Source: Bordetella genomosp. 12 (GTDB lineage Bacteria > Pseudomonadota > Gammaproteobacteria > Burkholderiales > Burkholderiaceae_B). From it: a stretch of DNA of 64,000 nucleotides. The stretch lies in NCBI RefSeq assembly GCF_002261355.1, contig NZ_NEVU01000003.1, forward strand, positions 1,302,001-1,366,000, read 5' to 3'. Both the position numbers and the translations under genes were made by a program. Every line of letters starts with the position of its first letter. Positions within the stretch are counted from its first letter, which is position 1. Shown piece by piece: positions 17,189 to 26,061 of this stretch. Under the pieces are notes generated by a model. It saw nothing but the letters and a program-made list of their open reading frames with translations. It ran no database searches and was not told the origin of the DNA.

Positions 17189-18463
17189 TTACAGGCGCAG
17201 ATCCGACTCTTCGGCCGTCAGCACGTATTTCAGGTCATACAGCACATGGTCGGGCTTGCCCAGCTTGCGGATGGCCGCCGCCCCCATGTCCACGAACTGG
17301 TGGTGCGACACCGCCAGGATGATGGCGTCATAGCTGCCCTCGGCAGGCTGGGCCACCGGCGTGATGCCGTACTCGTGGCGGGCTTCGTCGGCATCGACCC
17401 AGGGATCGTAGACATCGACGTCGACGCTGTACTCGCCCAGTTCCTTGATGATGTCGACCACGCGGGTGTTGCGCAGATCGGGGCAGTTTTCCTTGAAGGT
17501 CAGGCCCATCACCAGCACGCGCGCGCCCTGCACATGCAGGCGCTTCTTGGTCATGCACTTGACCAGCTGCGACACGACATAGCCGCCCATGGAGTCGTTC
17601 AGGCGCCGGCCGGCCAGAATGATCTCGGGGTGGTAGCCGATAGACTGCGCTTTGTGCGTCAGGTAGTAGGGATCCACGCCGATGCAGTGCCCGCCCACCA
17701 GGCCAGGACGGAAAGGCAGGAAGTTCCACTTCGTGCCGGCGGCTTGCAGCACGGCCTCGGTATCGATGCCCATCTTGTTGAAGATCAGGGCCAGCTCGTT
17801 GATGAGCGCGATGTTGACGTCGCGCTGGGTGTTCTCGATCACCTTGGCGGCCTCGGCCACGCGGATGCTCGAGGCCTTGTGGGTGCCGGCGACGATGATC
17901 TCTTTGTAGAGCTGGTCCACCAACTCGGCGACCTCGTCGGTCGAGCCCGAGGTCACCTTCTTGATGGTCGAGACGCGATGCGCCTTGTCGCCCGGGTTGA
18001 TGCGCTCGGGGCTGTAGCCGGCAAAGAAATCCTCGTTGAATTTCAGGCCCGACACGCGCTCGAGCACCGGCACGCAGTCTTCTTCGGTGGCGCCCGGATA
18101 AACGGTCGATTCGTAGATGACGATGTCGCCGCGCTTGAGCACCGCGCCGATGGTTTCGCTGGCCTTGATGAGCGGCGTGAGGTCCGGCTGCTTGTACTCG
18201 TCGATCGGCGTGGGCACCGTCACGATAAAGACGTTGGCGCGGCCCAGTTCGGCGCGGTCGGTCGTATAGCTCAGGTGCTTGGCCTCGGCCAGCTCCTTGT
18301 CGTCGACTTCCAGCGTATGGTCATGACCACGGCGCAGCTCTTCAATGCGGCGCGCGTTGATGTCAAACCCGACGACGGGGCGCTTCTTGCCGAACTCCAC
18401 CGCCAGCGGCAGACCGACATAGCCCAGGCCCACTATGGCCAGTTTCACATCTTGAATACGCAA
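17189..18463 (-). CDS. wbpO: UDP-N-acetylhexosamine 6-dehydrogenase, WbpO/TviB type
   Basis: Nucleotide-sugar dehydrogenase of 424 aa that oxidises C6 of UDP-GlcNAc or UDP-GalNAc to the uronic acid with two NAD. The Rossmann motif is [17 protein letters not shown], the middle domain has [18 protein letters not shown], and the catalytic cysteine is in [12 protein letters not shown]. The start appears to be TTG 18463, with GGGAG eight bases upstream; there is no ATG close to the conserved N-terminus. Followed by the WbpP/TviC-type epimerase. WbpO and TviB differ in preferred substrate, and this cannot be decided from motifs alone. Confidence 0.93.
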   Translation of the reverse strand: MRIQDVKLAIVGLGYVGLPLAVEFGKKRPVVGFDINARRIEELRRGHDHTLEVDDKELAEAKHLSYTTDRAELGRANVFIVTVPTPIDEYKQPDLTPLIKASETIGAVLKRGDIVIYESTVYPGATEEDCVPVLERVSGLKFNEDFFAGYSPERINPGDKAHRVSTIKKVTSGSTDEVAELVDQLYKEIIVAGTHKASSIRVAEAAKVIENTQRDVNIALINELALIFNKMGIDTEAVLQAAGTKWNFLPFRPGLVGGHCIGVDPYYLTHKAQSIGYHPEIILAGRRLNDSMGGYVVSQLVKCMTKKRLHVQGARVLVMGLTFKENCPDLRNTRVVDIIKELGEYSVDVDVYDPWVDADEARHEYGITPVAQPAEGSYDAIILAVSHHQFVDMGAAAIRKLGKPDHVLYDLKYVLTAEESDLRL

Positions 18464-18532
18464 GATAAATCTCCCAGTTACCGTACAACGGCTACGGCAT
18501 CGATAAAAGTTTCAGGAAGTCGTTGGGGAAGT

Positions 18533-18554
18533 GCCCGCCGCGGCTGCGGCGGGC
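18533..18554. repeat. GC-rich hairpin between the initiating transferase and dehydrogenase genes
   Basis: GCCCGCCGC and GCGGCGGGC form a perfect 9 bp stem with a 4-base loop, just after the stop of the WecA-like gene on the minus strand. There is no T-tract on the minus strand, so it is unlikely to be a strong terminator. It could protect the 3' end of the upstream cistron or set relative expression within the locus. Confidence 0.6.
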
Positions 18555-18563
18555 GCACGCCTT

Positions 18564-19667
18564 TCAATCGGTGCGCAACACCGAGGGCAGCAACAGCCAG
18601 CCCGGGCGGCGCCAGGACACCAGGCGCATATACAACCAGGTGTAGACGAGGGCAAAGACCAACAGGCTGGCGCACAGCGCCCAGGCGTTGTCCCACCAGA
18701 TCGTGGCCGGCACCAGCCCGATCAGCGCCAACACCCACATATAGGGCGAGGCCAGGGCATTGCACAGCGCCGGCACGGCATGCCGGCTGCGGCGGCTGAA
18801 GGTCACGCGCACGAGGCGGCGAAACACCAGCTGATGCAAGTGCAAGGCGTCGGGCTGATCCACCGGCACGCCCCGCTTGAAGCGGCGCCGCCAGATGGAA
18901 AAGCCGGTTTCGAACACCGGGTAAAACAACACGGCCAGGGCGTAGAAGGGCGACACCGAAGGATTGCGCACGACCAGCAGCACCGCCAGCTCGGCCAGCA
19001 TGAAGCCGAGAAAATACGCGCCGCCATCGCCCAGGAACACCCGCCCGAAGGGGAAGTTCCAGACCAGGAAACCCAGTGTGGCCGAGGCCAGCGCGGCGGA
19101 AATCATGAAGATCGGCATATCGCCCACCTGCAGGGCCACCAGGCTGATGGAGACGGCCATCAGCGTGGCGATCATGCCGGCCAGGCCGTTCATGCCGTCG
19201 ACGATATTCAGGGCGTGCGTACACCCGCCCACGGCGAAGACCGTGAACAACAGCGACACAGGCCAGAACGACAGCACCCAGTCCACCGGGGCGATGCCCA
19301 CGCGCGACACGCCGCCCAGCAGCCACCAGGCAATAGCGGCCGAGGCGAACGCGGCGAACAGGCGCTTGCTCGCGCCGATGTCCTTGGTGATGTCTTCGAG
19401 CAAGCCGGCCACGAACACCGGCATGGCGGCCACGAACAGCGCGGGCCACAGCCAGGTCAGGGTCATGTTGCTGGGGCCCAGCACCAAGAGGCCGGCCAGC
19501 GTGCCCGCCAGAACGGCCAAGCCGCCGACGCGAGGTGTGGCGCGCGTATGGGATGCCTGGGGTTTGTTGAGGTCGCTGTCGCCAGTGAAGGCGCCATGCC
19601 AACGCTCCGACGCGACGATGAGTCCCCCCACCATGAACGCGACCACGCAGATATACAGCCAGGTCAC
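18564..19667 (-). CDS. WecA/WbpL-like undecaprenyl-phosphate N-acetylhexosamine-1-phosphate transferase
   Basis: Polyprenyl-phosphate sugar-1-phosphate transferase of 367 aa, with about ten hydrophobic segments. It starts glycan assembly by loading a HexNAc-1-P onto undecaprenyl phosphate. Family motifs are GLLEDITKDIG (Asp-rich loop), the catalytic NIVDGMNGLAGM, FLGDGGAYFLGF and the basic loop ALHLHQLVF. It is the first gene of the minus-strand polysaccharide locus, preceded by about 285 bp with inverted repeats. Whether it transfers GlcNAc, GalNAc or a modified sugar (FucNAc/QuiNAc as WbpL does) is not decidable here. Confidence 0.92.
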   Translation of the reverse strand: MTWLYICVVAFMVGGLIVASERWHGAFTGDSDLNKPQASHTRATPRVGGLAVLAGTLAGLLVLGPSNMTLTWLWPALFVAAMPVFVAGLLEDITKDIGASKRLFAAFASAAIAWWLLGGVSRVGIAPVDWVLSFWPVSLLFTVFAVGGCTHALNIVDGMNGLAGMIATLMAVSISLVALQVGDMPIFMISAALASATLGFLVWNFPFGRVFLGDGGAYFLGFMLAELAVLLVVRNPSVSPFYALAVLFYPVFETGFSIWRRRFKRGVPVDQPDALHLHQLVFRRLVRVTFSRRSRHAVPALCNALASPYMWVLALIGLVPATIWWDNAWALCASLLVFALVYTWLYMRLVSWRRPGWLLLPSVLRTD

Positions 19668-19727
19668 AGGATCACCTTTGGTTGGTCTATCGAAACAGGT
19701 CCGCCATTATGTGCGGCAGGTGTAACG

Positions 19728-19739
19728 CCCATATATGGG
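19728..19739. repeat. Perfect 12-bp palindrome upstream of the polysaccharide locus
   Basis: CCCATATATGGG, 61 bases upstream of the WecA-like start codon. Its AT core is flanked by G/C triplets, and it overlaps a weak minus-strand promoter-like arrangement (TTGCAC-N16-TATATG). It may be a protein-binding site; no regulator can be assigned. Confidence 0.4.
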
Positions 19740-19801
19740 AGTGATATTCAAGTGCAAGTCGCAAGTACAGAAAGTAACGCCTGAGTCACAGGCCGCTGCC
19801 C

Positions 19802-19825
19802 TATCGGACGAAGATATGTCCGATA
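19802..19825. promoter_or_regulatory. Inverted repeat, candidate operator for the polysaccharide locus
   Basis: TATCGGAC and GTCCGATA are perfect 8-base arms separated by 8 bases (centre-to-centre 16 bp, about one and a half helical turns). It lies about 135 bases upstream of the first gene of the polysaccharide locus, in non-coding sequence. The geometry fits a dimeric regulator site or a leader hairpin. I see no JUMPstart or ops element in this region. Confidence 0.45.
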
Positions 19826-19952
19826 CAAAACGATTGTAGAGCTTTCCTAGAGGGAGCGCCGGGAAATTCCAGGGAAAACACCTAGTTGTTTGTCCCAATT
19901 TTTAACAAACCGGGGACGCGGAGGTTACATCCAGGGCCGCGCATTTTAGGCG

Positions 19953-19985
19953 AAAAAAAAGCCCGAGATCTAACGATCTCGGGCT
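19953..19985 (-). terminator. Intrinsic terminator of the putative small RNA
   Basis: On the minus strand an 11-bp perfect stem (AGCCCGAGATC / GATCTCGGGCT) with a 4-base loop is followed by eight T. This is an ideal Rho-independent terminator reading leftward. It separates the small RNA from the polysaccharide locus downstream, which therefore needs its own promoter. Confidence 0.92.
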
Positions 19986-20141
19986 AAATCCACCAAAGGA
20001 GGAGGGTGGAGGAGACAACCGTGGCATGCCTGGGTAACCCAGACGATCCAGGGAGCGCGGGAGGGGAAAAACCACTGCCTCTTTGCTTCTACCTTGGACC
20101 GCTTCGCTTGGTGCTTGCACCGTCGCGTTTCGGCATCCGTT
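19953..20141 (-). ncRNA. Putative trans-acting small RNA with anti-Shine-Dalgarno loops
   Basis: A free-standing transcription unit of about 189 nt, with a close-to-consensus promoter (20148-20176) and a perfect intrinsic terminator (19953-19985), and no convincing protein-coding frame. Visible structure from the 5' end: GGTGC/GCACC hairpin; a C-rich stretch TTTTTCCCCTCCC; CTGGG/CCCAG hairpin; then TGTCTCCTCC and a CCACC/GGTGG hairpin whose ten-base loop is CTCCTCCTTT; then the terminator. C/U-rich CCUCC motifs in loops are a known feature of bacterial small RNAs that pair with ribosome binding sites. A 102-codon frame through the region (19902-20210) has unlikely composition and runs through the terminator. 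Family, targets and Hfq dependence are inference. Confidence 0.72.
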
Positions 20142-20147
20142 GAATGA

Positions 20148-20176
20148 ATAGTAGAGGATTCTTTTGTGCGTTGCAA
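20148..20176 (-). promoter_or_regulatory. Sigma-70 promoter of the putative small RNA
   Basis: Reading leftward: -35 TTGCAA (20176-20171), 17-base spacer, -10 TACTAT (20153-20148), with an A seven bases further at 20141 as likely start of transcription. This is one of the best sigma-70 matches I saw in this GC-rich window, and the surrounding 100 bases are unusually AT-rich. Confidence 0.75.
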
Positions 20177-20414
20177 GATTTTTTTCGGAATCTGCTTTCA
20201 CTATGTGCAATTGTGGGATTCTTGCCGCAATGTCGTGAAAAACCGTGTGTTGGCAAGGGCTTGCGGCCGGGCCGCACGGTGCGTCCCTGATTACTATCCG
20301 CTGACTTGAAGGGGGAAACCCTTGGGGACTTACCCCTAGAAATTCCCCCGTGGCCCCATCCCGGCTGCCGGCGCGCCGGGCAATATGCGGCAGCGCACCA
20401 TAAGCATATGCCGG

Positions 20415-21074
20415 CTACAGGTGATAGGCCGTCGTGGTCATCACCTTGGACATAGCGCGCATGATGCCGCGCACCGGCGCGGGCAGCGGCACGCCACCGG
20501 CGCGTTCGGCGCTTTCGCGGTGCCCGACCTCGTCGTCCTTCATCTGGCGCACGATCTCGCGCGAGCGCTCATCGGCCGGCGGCAAGGTGTGCAGATGCTC
20601 GTCCAGATGGGCCTCGACCTGCCGCTCGGTCTCGGCCATGAAGCCGAGATTGCGCGGCACGCCGGCCACGCTGGCGGCGATGCCCAGCACGAAAGACCCC
20701 GCATACCAGAACGGATTGAGCAGGCTCGGGCGGCTGCCCAGCTCCTTGAGCCGCAAGTCGCACCACACCAGATGGTCCACCTCCTCGGCGGCGGCCTCGC
20801 GCAACAGATGGCGCGTGCCGCCATCGCGGCAGACCACGGCCTGCCCGCGGTAGAGCGCCTGCGCGCAGACCTCGCCGACATGATTGACCCGCATGAGGCC
20901 GGCGGCATGGCGCTTTTCCGCCTCGCTGAGCGTTTCGGCCGTTTCGGCGGCGCGGGCAGGATAAGCCCGCCCGGCCACGGCCGAACGCGACAGAACCTGC
21001 AAGGCACGGTCTACCTCGACCAGCAAGGCATCCAGAGGACCCTCGCGACGCGCGAGCGGGATGGCGGAAATCAT
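20415..21074 (-). CDS. coq7: 2-polyprenyl-3-methyl-6-methoxy-1,4-benzoquinone monooxygenase
   Basis: Di-iron hydroxylase of 219 aa catalysing the last ring hydroxylation in ubiquinone synthesis, membrane-associated through a short hydrophobic segment (SFVLGIAASVAGV). Diiron ligands are visible in LMRVNHVGEVCAQALY, EEVDHLVWC and MKDDEVGHRE. AAGGAGCC precedes ATG 21074. It is divergent from the OsmC-like gene. About 275 bp separate its stop from the promoter of the putative small RNA, and I see no clear terminator of its own. Confidence 0.95.
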   Translation of the reverse strand: MISAIPLARREGPLDALLVEVDRALQVLSRSAVAGRAYPARAAETAETLSEAEKRHAAGLMRVNHVGEVCAQALYRGQAVVCRDGGTRHLLREAAAEEVDHLVWCDLRLKELGSRPSLLNPFWYAGSFVLGIAASVAGVPRNLGFMAETERQVEAHLDEHLHTLPPADERSREIVRQMKDDEVGHRESAERAGGVPLPAPVRGIMRAMSKVMTTTAYHL

Positions 21075-21200
21075 AAGCGGCTCCTTCGGTACGGCCGCCC
21101 CTCAAAGCAGCCGGGCGGCACCGGTGTCTATTCTAGCGAACAGGTATGATCGTCCTTTGACCGGGCGCAAAGCGCCCTTTCCCGCACAAGGATTCCCGCG

Positions 21201-21632
21201 ATGGAATGCACGATCGATTGGGGCGGCCCCTCGGGCATGCTCTTCATGGCCAGCACTGGCAGCGGCCACATCACCGCCATGGACGGCGCCGTCGAGGGCG
21301 GCGGCCACAATCTCGCCCCCCGCCCGATGGAAATGCTGCTGGCCGGCACCGGCGGCTGCACCGCCTATGATGTCGTGCTCATTCTCAAACGCGGCCGCCA
21401 TGATGTCACCGGCTGCAGCGTCAAGCTCGAAGCCGACCGCGCCGAGACGGATCCGAAAGTTTTCACGCGGATTCACTTCGCCTTCACCGTGACCGGCAAC
21501 AAGCTGCCGCAGGCCGCCGTCGAACGGGCTGTCCAGCTGTCGCACGAGAAATACTGCTCGGCCTCGGCCATGCTGGAAAAAACCGCCGAAATGACCTTCT
21601 CGGTCCAGATCGTCGACACGGCCGCCGCCTGA
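21201..21632 (+). CDS. OsmC-family protein
   Basis: OsmC/YhfA-like protein of 143 aa, usual length, a small cytoplasmic peroxidase-type fold with two reactive cysteines: one in [10 protein letters not shown] and one in [11 protein letters not shown]. Family members reduce organic hydroperoxides, but the YhfA branch is poorly defined. It is 43 bases upstream of thyA and may be co-transcribed with it. Confidence 0.88.
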   Translation: MECTIDWGGPSGMLFMASTGSGHITAMDGAVEGGGHNLAPRPMEMLLAGTGGCTAYDVVLILKRGRHDVTGCSVKLEADRAETDPKVFTRIHFAFTVTGNKLPQAAVERAVQLSHEKYCSASAMLEKTAEMTFSVQIVDTAAA

Positions 21633-21675
21633 TTCCCACCCGTTTTGCCCAGGGCGCGCCGCGCCCGACACCGCG

Positions 21676-22647
21676 ATGAAACAGTATCTCGACCTCGTTC
21701 AGTCCATCCTCGATCAGGGCGCCTGGCAGGAAAACCGCACCGGCGTGCGGACCCTGTCGATGCCCGGCGCCATGCTGCGCTTTGACCTGCAGCAGGGCTT
21801 TCCGGCGGTCACCACCAAGAAACTGGCCTTCAAGTCCGCCATCGGCGAACTGGTGGGCTTCATGCGGGGCGCGCGCAGCGCGGCGGACTTCCGGGCCTTG
21901 GGCTGCAAGGTCTGGGACCAGAATGCCAACGAAAACAGCCAATGGCTGGCCAATCCCTATCGCGAAGGCCCCGACGACCTGGGCCCGGTCTATGGCGTGC
22001 AATGGCGCCAGTGGCCGGCCTACAAGCTTTTGCCCGCCACGCGCCAGGCCCAGATCGACGACGCCCTCGGCCGGGGCTACGCACGCGTGGCCGAAGTCGT
22101 CGAAGACGGCGCGCCGCACGTGCTGCTCTACAAGGCCGTCGATCAGCTGCGGCAGTGTCTGGACACCATCCACCGCAACCCGGCGGACCGGCGCATCCTG
22201 TTTCATGGCTGGAATTGGGCGCAAATCGAAGAAATGGCGCTGCCGCCCTGCCATTTGCTTTATCAATTCCTGCCCAACGCCAGCACGGGCGAGATCTCGC
22301 TCTGCCTGTATATCCGCTCTAACGATGTCGGGCTGGGCACTCCCTTTAACCTCACCGAAGGCGCAGCCCTGCTGCATCTGGTGGGGCGCCTGACGGGCTA
22401 CAAGCCGCGCTGGTTCACGTATTTCATTGGCGACGCGCACATCTACGAGAACCATCTGGACATGCTGCGCGAGCAGCTCACGCGCGAGCCGTACGAATCG
22501 CCCCGCCTGGTGCTGTCGGATCGCATCCCTGATTTCAGCCAGACCGGGCGCTATGAGCCCGAATGGCTGGAGCGCGTCGAGCCCGGCGACTTCACGCTCG
22601 AGGGCTATCGGCACCATGCGCCCCTGACCGCGCCGATGGCGGTGTAA
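21676..22647 (+). CDS. thyA: Thymidylate synthase (long form)
   Basis: Converts dUMP and 5,10-methylene-THF to dTMP and dihydrofolate. Catalytic Cys192 is in [11 protein letters not shown]; the dUMP-binding [18 protein letters not shown] and C-terminal [13 protein letters not shown] are present. At 323 aa it is longer than the 264-aa E. coli enzyme because of an insertion of about 35-40 residues after VYGVQWR (roughly 113-155), a form seen in many betaproteobacteria. Two bases separate it from folA, which recycles the dihydrofolate it makes. Confidence 0.97.
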   Translation: MKQYLDLVQSILDQGAWQENRTGVRTLSMPGAMLRFDLQQGFPAVTTKKLAFKSAIGELVGFMRGARSAADFRALGCKVWDQNANENSQWLANPYREGPDDLGPVYGVQWRQWPAYKLLPATRQAQIDDALGRGYARVAEVVEDGAPHVLLYKAVDQLRQCLDTIHRNPADRRILFHGWNWAQIEEMALPPCHLLYQFLPNASTGEISLCLYIRSNDVGLGTPFNLTEGAALLHLVGRLTGYKPRWFTYFIGDAHIYENHLDMLREQLTREPYESPRLVLSDRIPDFSQTGRYEPEWLERVEPGDFTLEGYRHHAPLTAPMAV

Positions 22648-22649
22648 TC

Positions 22650-23132
22650 ATGGCGACATTGATTCTCGTCGTCGCCTACGCCCGCAACCGCGTCATCGGG
22701 CGCGACAACACCCTGCCCTGGCGCCTGCCGGGCGACCTGGCGCACTTCAAGCGCACCACGCTGGGCCACCCCATCGTGATGGGCCGCAACACCTGGGAAT
22801 CCCTGGGCCGTCCCTTGCCAGGACGCCAGAACATCGTGATCAGCCGCAATCCGGACTACCGGGCAGAGGGCGCCCTGGTCGTGCCCGACCTGCAGGCCGC
22901 GCTGGACGCTGCCCAGGCCGATGATGTCTACGTCATCGGCGGCGCGCAGATCTACACCCAGGCCCTCCCGCTGGCCCGCCGCATCGTCGCCACCGAGATC
23001 CAGGCCGATGTCGACGGCGACGCCTGGTTTCCGCTGCTGCCGGGGCATGCCTGGAAGGAAACCTCGCGCGACCCGCAACCCGAGGAAAACGGCTATCGCT
23101 ATGACTTCGTGGTGTACGACCGGGCCGACTGA
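22650..23132 (+). CDS. folA: Dihydrofolate reductase
   Basis: NADPH-dependent dihydrofolate reductase of 160 aa. Motifs: VVAYARNRVIGRDNTLPWRL, with the acidic residue expected at the substrate site replaced by the LPGDL segment, MGRNTWESLGRPLPGR, and the NADPH-binding VIGGAQIY. ATG 22650 lies two bases after the thyA stop, so the pair is clearly an operon. It is convergent with the MocR regulator gene nine bases further. Confidence 0.96.
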   Translation: MATLILVVAYARNRVIGRDNTLPWRLPGDLAHFKRTTLGHPIVMGRNTWESLGRPLPGRQNIVISRNPDYRAEGALVVPDLQAALDAAQADDVYVIGGAQIYTQALPLARRIVATEIQADVDGDAWFPLLPGHAWKETSRDPQPEENGYRYDFVVYDRAD

Positions 23133-23141
23133 CCCGGGCGC

Positions 23142-24545
23142 CTAGCCGCCGGCCCGGCGCATGAAGCGCCACAAGGCCGGTTTGCCGGCATACGCGACAT
23201 TGAAACGCATCCAGGGTGTATCGGCCTGCCCGGCGTCGAAGTAGCAGCCCGGCGCCAGCCAGATGCCATCGCGCAGCGCCTCCTCGGCCACCGCCAGCGC
23301 GCCCTGCTCCCGGCCCGGCAGCCGGGCCCACAGAAACAGCCCGGCCTGCGGACGCGCAGCGATCTCCAGACCGCATTCATCCATCTGCCGCATGACCTGC
23401 GCATGCGCCTGGGCCAGGCGGTCACGCGTGCGCAGGATGTGCGCACGCAAACGCCCTTCGCGGATCACCTGGTGCACCACCCGCTCCATGATTTCGGGCG
23501 AGGTCAGGCCCACCGCCATTTTGGTGCGGGCGATATCGCGCGCCAGATCGCGGTGCGCAATGACGTAACCCACCCGCACCGAGGGGCTGATGATCTTGGA
23601 GTATCCGCCCAGATAGATCACACGCTCGGCGCCATCCAGCGCGGCCAGCAGCGGCGCCAGTTGCGGCTGCAGTTCGCGCGAAATATCGTCTTCGATGATC
23701 CAGTAGTCATGCCGGCTGGCCGATTGCAGCAAGCGAAAGGCGTTGGCCATGGGCAGCGACATGCCCGAAGGATTCTGCAGCACCGTATTGACGAACAATG
23801 CGCGCGGGCGATGGTCGCGCACGGCGGCATCGAGCGCATCGAGGTCCAGCCCGGCCTCGCCGCGCGGCACCACGACGGCCTTCATGCCGGCCAGGCGCAG
23901 CAACTGCAATAGATTGGCGTAACAGGGCTGCTCGACCAGCACGGTGTCGCCCGGGCGCAGTACGGTGCGTATGACCACATCCAAGCCATGCGTCACGCCC
24001 TGCGTCAGCACGACCTGATCGGCATCGGCCTGCAGCCCGTGCTGCGCCATGGCGGCCACCACGCTCTCGCGCAGCGGGGCGTAGCCCTGCGGATGCCCAT
24101 AACCCGAAATACGCAATGCCGGCACCCGCCCCATGTGACGCAACGCCAGATGCAGGCCCTCCTCATTGAGCCATTCGCCGGGCAGCCAGCCGCAGCCGGC
24201 CTTGATGGGAATGGAGTGATCCGCATAGATATCCGACAGCAGCCAGTCGGTATTGAGCCGCGGCGGCACCCAGGCCGGTGGCCGGGGCGCGGCCGGGCGC
24301 GCGGGGGCCAGCACGCGGTAGCCGGACCCCGGGCGGGCGGCCAGCCAGCCCTGCGCGACCAGGCGGTGATAGGCGCTGGCAACGGTGAAGGTACTCAGCC
24401 CGTGCTCGCGCGCGAACTCCCGCACCGATGCTACGGGCATACCCGGACGCAAGACCTGTTGTTCGATGGCACGCGCGAACGCCTGCACGACCTGCTCCAC
24501 CAGGGTGACGCCCTGTTTGCGCGACCGGTTAGGGGTGAATTCCAT
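23142..24545 (-). CDS. MocR-type (GntR/aminotransferase) transcriptional regulator
   Basis: Regulator of 467 aa: N-terminal GntR winged helix (about residues 14-80, with ASVREFAREHGLSTFTVASAY) joined by a Pro/Ala-rich linker to a fold-type I aminotransferase-like domain with the NPSG and GGYSKIISPSVRVGY segments, whose lysine would bind PLP. Such regulators sense PLP adducts or amino-acid ligands. It is divergent from the aminotransferase-dehydrogenase pair across 159 bp, so it most likely controls that operon, perhaps with beta-alanine or a related omega-amino acid as effector. ATG 24545 was chosen over an upstream TTG. Confidence 0.9.
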   Translation of the reverse strand: MEFTPNRSRKQGVTLVEQVVQAFARAIEQQVLRPGMPVASVREFAREHGLSTFTVASAYHRLVAQGWLAARPGSGYRVLAPARPAAPRPPAWVPPRLNTDWLLSDIYADHSIPIKAGCGWLPGEWLNEEGLHLALRHMGRVPALRISGYGHPQGYAPLRESVVAAMAQHGLQADADQVVLTQGVTHGLDVVIRTVLRPGDTVLVEQPCYANLLQLLRLAGMKAVVVPRGEAGLDLDALDAAVRDHRPRALFVNTVLQNPSGMSLPMANAFRLLQSASRHDYWIIEDDISRELQPQLAPLLAALDGAERVIYLGGYSKIISPSVRVGYVIAHRDLARDIARTKMAVGLTSPEIMERVVHQVIREGRLRAHILRTRDRLAQAHAQVMRQMDECGLEIAARPQAGLFLWARLPGREQGALAVAEEALRDGIWLAPGCYFDAGQADTPWMRFNVAYAGKPALWRFMRRAGG

Positions 24546-24704
24546 ACGATTTCTGTACAGCTTTATAAATTTAGCCAATACGGTTTAGGACTTTTGACCT
24601 GATTGTATATTTTCATTCGGCCACCCGAGGCAGAGAATTCCCGGCATCCCCTATGAGCATGAGCCCGCAAGCGCCGTGCTGAGTCATTCCCCTGGAGCCC
24701 TGCC

Positions 24705-26030
24705 ATGAACGCGCCCGCCGGCCTGCCCGACCTGTCCCATCTTTGGATGCCGTTTACGGCGAACCGCCAATTCAAGGCCGAGCCCCGCCTGCTGGCGCGC
24801 GCCAAGGGCATGCACTACACCGCGGTCGACGGCCGCGAGATTCTGGATGGCACGGCCGGACTGTGGTGCGTCAACGCCGGCCATGGCCGCGAGGAAATCG
24901 TGGCGGCCATCGCCAGGCAGGCAAGCGAACTCGATTACGCCCCGGGCTTTCAGCTCGGGCACCCGGGCGCCTTCGAGGCGGCCAACGCCGTGGCCGCCTT
25001 CATGCCCGAAGGTCTGGACCGGATTTTCTTCACCAACTCCGGCTCGGAGTCCGTGGACACGGCCCTGAAGATCGCGCTGGCCTACCACCGCGCGCGCGGC
25101 GAAGGCCAGCGCACGCGCCTGATCGGCCGCGAGCGCGGCTACCACGGTGTGGGCTTCGGCGGCATTTCGGTCGGCGGCATCGCGACCAACCGCAAGACCT
25201 TCTCGGGTGCGCTGCTGCCATCGGTCGACCACCTGCCGCATACCCACAATCTGGAGAAAAACGCCTTCACGCAGGGCCAGCCGGAATGGGGCGCGCATCT
25301 GGCCGACGATCTGGAGCGCCTGATCGCGCTGCATGACGCCTCGACCATTGCCGCGGTGGTGGTCGAACCCATGGCGGGCTCGACCGGCGTACTGGTTCCG
25401 CCCAAAGGATATCTGCAACGCCTGCGCGAGATCACCTCGCGCCACGGCATCTTGCTGATCTTCGACGAAGTCATCACGGCCTATGGCCGGCTGGGCTCGG
25501 CCACGGCGGCGGAGCACTTCGGCGTCACGCCCGACCTCATCACCATGGCCAAGGGCATCAGCAATGCCGCCGTACCGGCCGGTGCGGTTGCCGTGCGCCG
25601 CGAGGTCCACGACGCCATCATCAATGGCGCGCAAGGCGGTATCGAGTTTTTCCATGGCTATACCTACTCGGCCCACCCGCTGGCCACGGCGGCCATCCTG
25701 GCCACGCTGGATATTTACCGGCGCGAGCAATTGTTTGCCCGGGCACGCGAGCTGGCTCCCGCCTTCGAGCGCGCCGCGCATGGCTTGCGCGGCGCCAACC
25801 ATGTCATCGACGTGCGCAACATCGGCCTGGTCGCCGGCATAGAGTTGGCGCCGCGGACCGGCGCGCCGGGCGCACGCGCCGCGCAGGCCTTCCAGAACTG
25901 CTTCGATCGCGGGCTGCTGGTGCGGTACACCGGCGATATTCTCGCCATCTCTCCGCCGCTCATCATCAATGAGGCGCAAATCACCGAAATCTTCGATACG
26001 ATCGGCCAGGTTCTCAAGGAAATCGCCTGA
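24705..26030 (+). CDS. Omega-amino acid (beta-alanine):pyruvate aminotransferase
   Basis: Class III PLP aminotransferase of 441 aa. N-terminus [15 protein letters not shown] is characteristic of the BauA/AptA group. Key sites: [14 protein letters not shown] for the PLP phosphate, [13 protein letters not shown] with the PLP-ring aspartate, and [15 protein letters not shown] with the Schiff-base lysine. It would transfer the amino group of beta-alanine or similar amino acids to pyruvate, giving malonate semialdehyde. The next gene, 31 bases on, encodes the matching semialdehyde dehydrogenase. Confidence 0.92.
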   Translation: MNAPAGLPDLSHLWMPFTANRQFKAEPRLLARAKGMHYTAVDGREILDGTAGLWCVNAGHGREEIVAAIARQASELDYAPGFQLGHPGAFEAANAVAAFMPEGLDRIFFTNSGSESVDTALKIALAYHRARGEGQRTRLIGRERGYHGVGFGGISVGGIATNRKTFSGALLPSVDHLPHTHNLEKNAFTQGQPEWGAHLADDLERLIALHDASTIAAVVVEPMAGSTGVLVPPKGYLQRLREITSRHGILLIFDEVITAYGRLGSATAAEHFGVTPDLITMAKGISNAAVPAGAVAVRREVHDAIINGAQGGIEFFHGYTYSAHPLATAAILATLDIYRREQLFARARELAPAFERAAHGLRGANHVIDVRNIGLVAGIELAPRTGAPGARAAQAFQNCFDRGLLVRYTGDILAISPPLIINEAQITEIFDTIGQVLKEIA

Positions 26031-26061
26031 GCCCGCAGCGCTCCCACCTCCGAACGCCACT

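Noticed and set aside
19668-19952. JUMPstart/ops element expected upstream of polysaccharide operons
   Set aside because: I looked on the minus strand for GGCGGTAGCGT-like sequence and found none.
19902-20210. A 102-codon minus-strand frame in the small RNA region
   Set aside because: It starts upstream of the best promoter, runs through the intrinsic terminator, and has no codon bias or recognisable segment.
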